From: Sulfurimonas sp.
GTDB lineage: Bacteria > Campylobacterota > Campylobacteria > Campylobacterales > Sulfurimonadaceae
Reading direction: 5' to 3'
Assembly (NCBI GenBank): GCA_015487435.1
Contig: WFPU01000067.1
Span: 1-5,632, forward strand
Length of the DNA: 5,632 bases
Within the stretch, counting starts at the first letter, position 1; each line of letters begins with the position of its first letter. This document shows, in pieces, positions 4,905-5,632 of the stretch. The position numbers and the translations under genes are program-made. The notes under the pieces are model-generated. The model did no database searches, had not been told where the DNA came from, and worked only from the letters and a program-made list of their open reading frames with translations.

Positions 4905-5476
4905 TATTTACTTTCCAAAGCTCTTTTTATATCACTCTCTATAAATTCTTCATGAACAGCACCAACATAGTGGTTGATATATTTGCCATCTTTATACATA
5001 ACAATAGTTGGGATAGGAAATCTAGGACCCATCCCTAAAGCAGTTGTAATAGCTGTATTTAAAACTCTATTTTGTTCAGAATTTACTATAGTATATCTTG
5101 CATCATATTTTGATTTGAAATTAGTAAATTTATCGTTTATGATATTTCCTTCTTTATCAAACTCTGGTTTTTCAATAGTAGTGCCTATAATAATTAAATC
5201 ATCTTTATATTTATCTTGAAGTGAACTTAGGTGAGAAGCTGAATCCTGACATGGTGGACACCAAGTTGCAAATATGTCAAAAATAACAATTTTGTCTTTT
5301 TTATTGTTAATATAAAAAGCATCACCATCTTGTTTAACAACTATTTGAGTGTTATCAAGGGTTGTTAATACATATTCGTTTGCAGAAACTATATCATTTG
5401 GATTATCATCATTACAAGAGATAAAAAATGTTGCACTAAGTGTTAAAATAATTGTGAATAAAGCTTTTTTAAGCAT
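4904..5476 (-). CDS. TlpA/ResA-like thioredoxin-fold lipoprotein (190 aa)
   Basis: This is a thiol-disulfide oxidoreductase of the TlpA/ResA group, which typically reduces disulfides of exported proteins such as apocytochromes. The N-terminus (1-20, MLKKALFTII then LTLSATFFIS) is a lipoprotein signal ending in FISC, with Cys21 as the probable lipidated residue, though Phe at -3 is not typical. The thioredoxin domain follows: IFDIFATW leading into the active site WCPPC (72-76, Cys73 and Cys76), then LIIIGTTIEK (95-103). The cis-Pro region is FPIPT (153-157, Pro156), followed by VMYKDGK (159-165). An insertion at about 105-125 precedes the third strand, as in TlpA/ResA proteins. ATG 5476 has AAAAAAGG seven bases upstream. 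It is the first gene of the ftsY-rhlE operon and is divergent from the cyclo-ligase gene. I recall a similar lipoprotein-ftsY arrangement in Campylobacter. Confidence 0.9.
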   Translation of the reverse strand: MLKKALFTIILTLSATFFISCNDDNPNDIVSANEYVLTTLDNTQIVVKQDGDAFYINNKKDKIVIFDIFATWCPPCQDSASHLSSLQDKYKDDLIIIGTTIEKPEFDKEGNIINDKFTNFKSKYDARYTIVNSEQNRVLNTAITTALGMGPRFPIPTIVMYKDGKYINHYVGAVHEEFIESDIKRALESK

Positions 5477-5507
5477 ATATATACCTTTTTTAAGTAAAAT
5501 TAATGAA

Positions 5508-5515
5508 ATTATAGC
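5508..5515 (-). promoter_or_regulatory. Probable promoter -10 box of the tlpA-like/ftsY/rhlE operon
   Basis: The minus strand reads GCTATAAT, with a perfect TATAAT at 5513-5508, about 32 bases before the ATG. No clear -35 is visible. The plus-strand reading of the same bases, TATAGC (5510-5515), is only a poor -10, so the promoter of the divergent cyclo-ligase gene is uncertain. Confidence 0.5.
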
Positions 5516-5529
5516 GATAAAGATTTAAG

Positions 5530-5632
5530 ATGCCTCTTACAAAAACATCATTTCGAAGTAAATGTCTAAATATTATGAAAAAAAGTGCTTCTTTTAATCG
5601 TAGCTATAAAAATAATTTGCTCAATAATAAGC
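5530..5632 (+). CDS. N-terminus of 5-formyltetrahydrofolate cyclo-ligase family protein (3' end outside the window)
   Basis: The ATG at 5530 opens 34 codons that run off the window edge. The protein begins MPLTKTSFRSKCL and continues with a basic, Ser/Asn-rich helix ending NRSYKNNLLNNK. This resembles the N-terminal helix of methenyltetrahydrofolate synthetases (the FR.K / RSYK.N pattern), which convert 5-formyl-THF to 5,10-methenyl-THF at the cost of ATP. The catalytic and ATP-binding motifs lie beyond the window, so the call rests on this weak N-terminal similarity. It also rests on my recollection that Campylobacter has a cyclo-ligase family gene divergent from the thioredoxin-lipoprotein/ftsY genes. 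The RBS is poor (AAGATTTAAG before ATG). An alternative start is ATG at 5575, but that would lose the conserved-looking helix. Confidence 0.6.
   Translation, partial: MPLTKTSFRSKCLNIMKKSASFNRSYKNNLLNNK

Noticed and set aside
4974..5219. 81-codon plus-strand ORF over the TlpA-like gene
   Set aside because: It is antisense to the thioredoxin domain containing WCPPC and the cis-Pro region; the opposite frame is open only because of composition.
1..5632. Mobile element, CRISPR array, tRNA/rRNA, riboswitch or defence island
   Set aside because: I saw no terminal inverted repeats, transposase or integrase motifs, spaced direct repeats, tRNA-like cloverleaf or long structured leader; the genes present are housekeeping or small unknowns.

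Overview
The window reads as chromosomal DNA of a free-living Campylobacterota (epsilonproteobacterium), probably close to Sulfurimonas. The grounds are its low GC, the short FtsY without a long acidic N-terminal domain, frequent TTG starts with strong Shine-Dalgarno (SD) sequences, and the order 5-formyl-THF cyclo-ligase / TlpA-like lipoprotein / ftsY, which I recall from Campylobacter. The genus is an inference; no rRNA or other marker is present.

Left end (1-564): the tail of an unrecognised gene, then a decayed 5'-nucleotidase of the cytosolic cN-I type. The remnant has a one-base frameshift in an A6 run, and the C-terminal two thirds of the family are missing. About 70 bases without a gene follow.

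Middle (565-2680): two divergent pairs of small genes. The first is a DUF445 membrane protein (-) and an acidic protein of unknown function (+). The second is an exported single-domain rhodanese (-) and a basic helical protein of unknown function (+). A 38-codon hydrophobic ORF lies just downstream of the rhodanese gene and could encode a small membrane protein.

Right part (2692-5476): a minus-strand run that looks like one operon, read in the order TlpA-like thioredoxin lipoprotein, a 34-codon candidate ORF, ftsY, rhlE. The junctions are tight: TAATG overlaps at tlpA/small ORF and at ftsY/rhlE, and a TAA directly followed by TTG at small ORF/ftsY. The products serve envelope thiol redox, membrane protein targeting and RNA remodelling. 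A divergent 5-formyltetrahydrofolate cyclo-ligase gene begins at 5530 and runs off the window.

All three divergent gaps are only about 50-65 bases. In two of them good -10 boxes on opposite strands overlap. I saw no mobile element, CRISPR array, tRNA/rRNA or defence system. The window is mostly ordinary housekeeping sequence; the points worth a second look are the two tiny ORFs, the nucleotidase remnant and the shared promoter cores.
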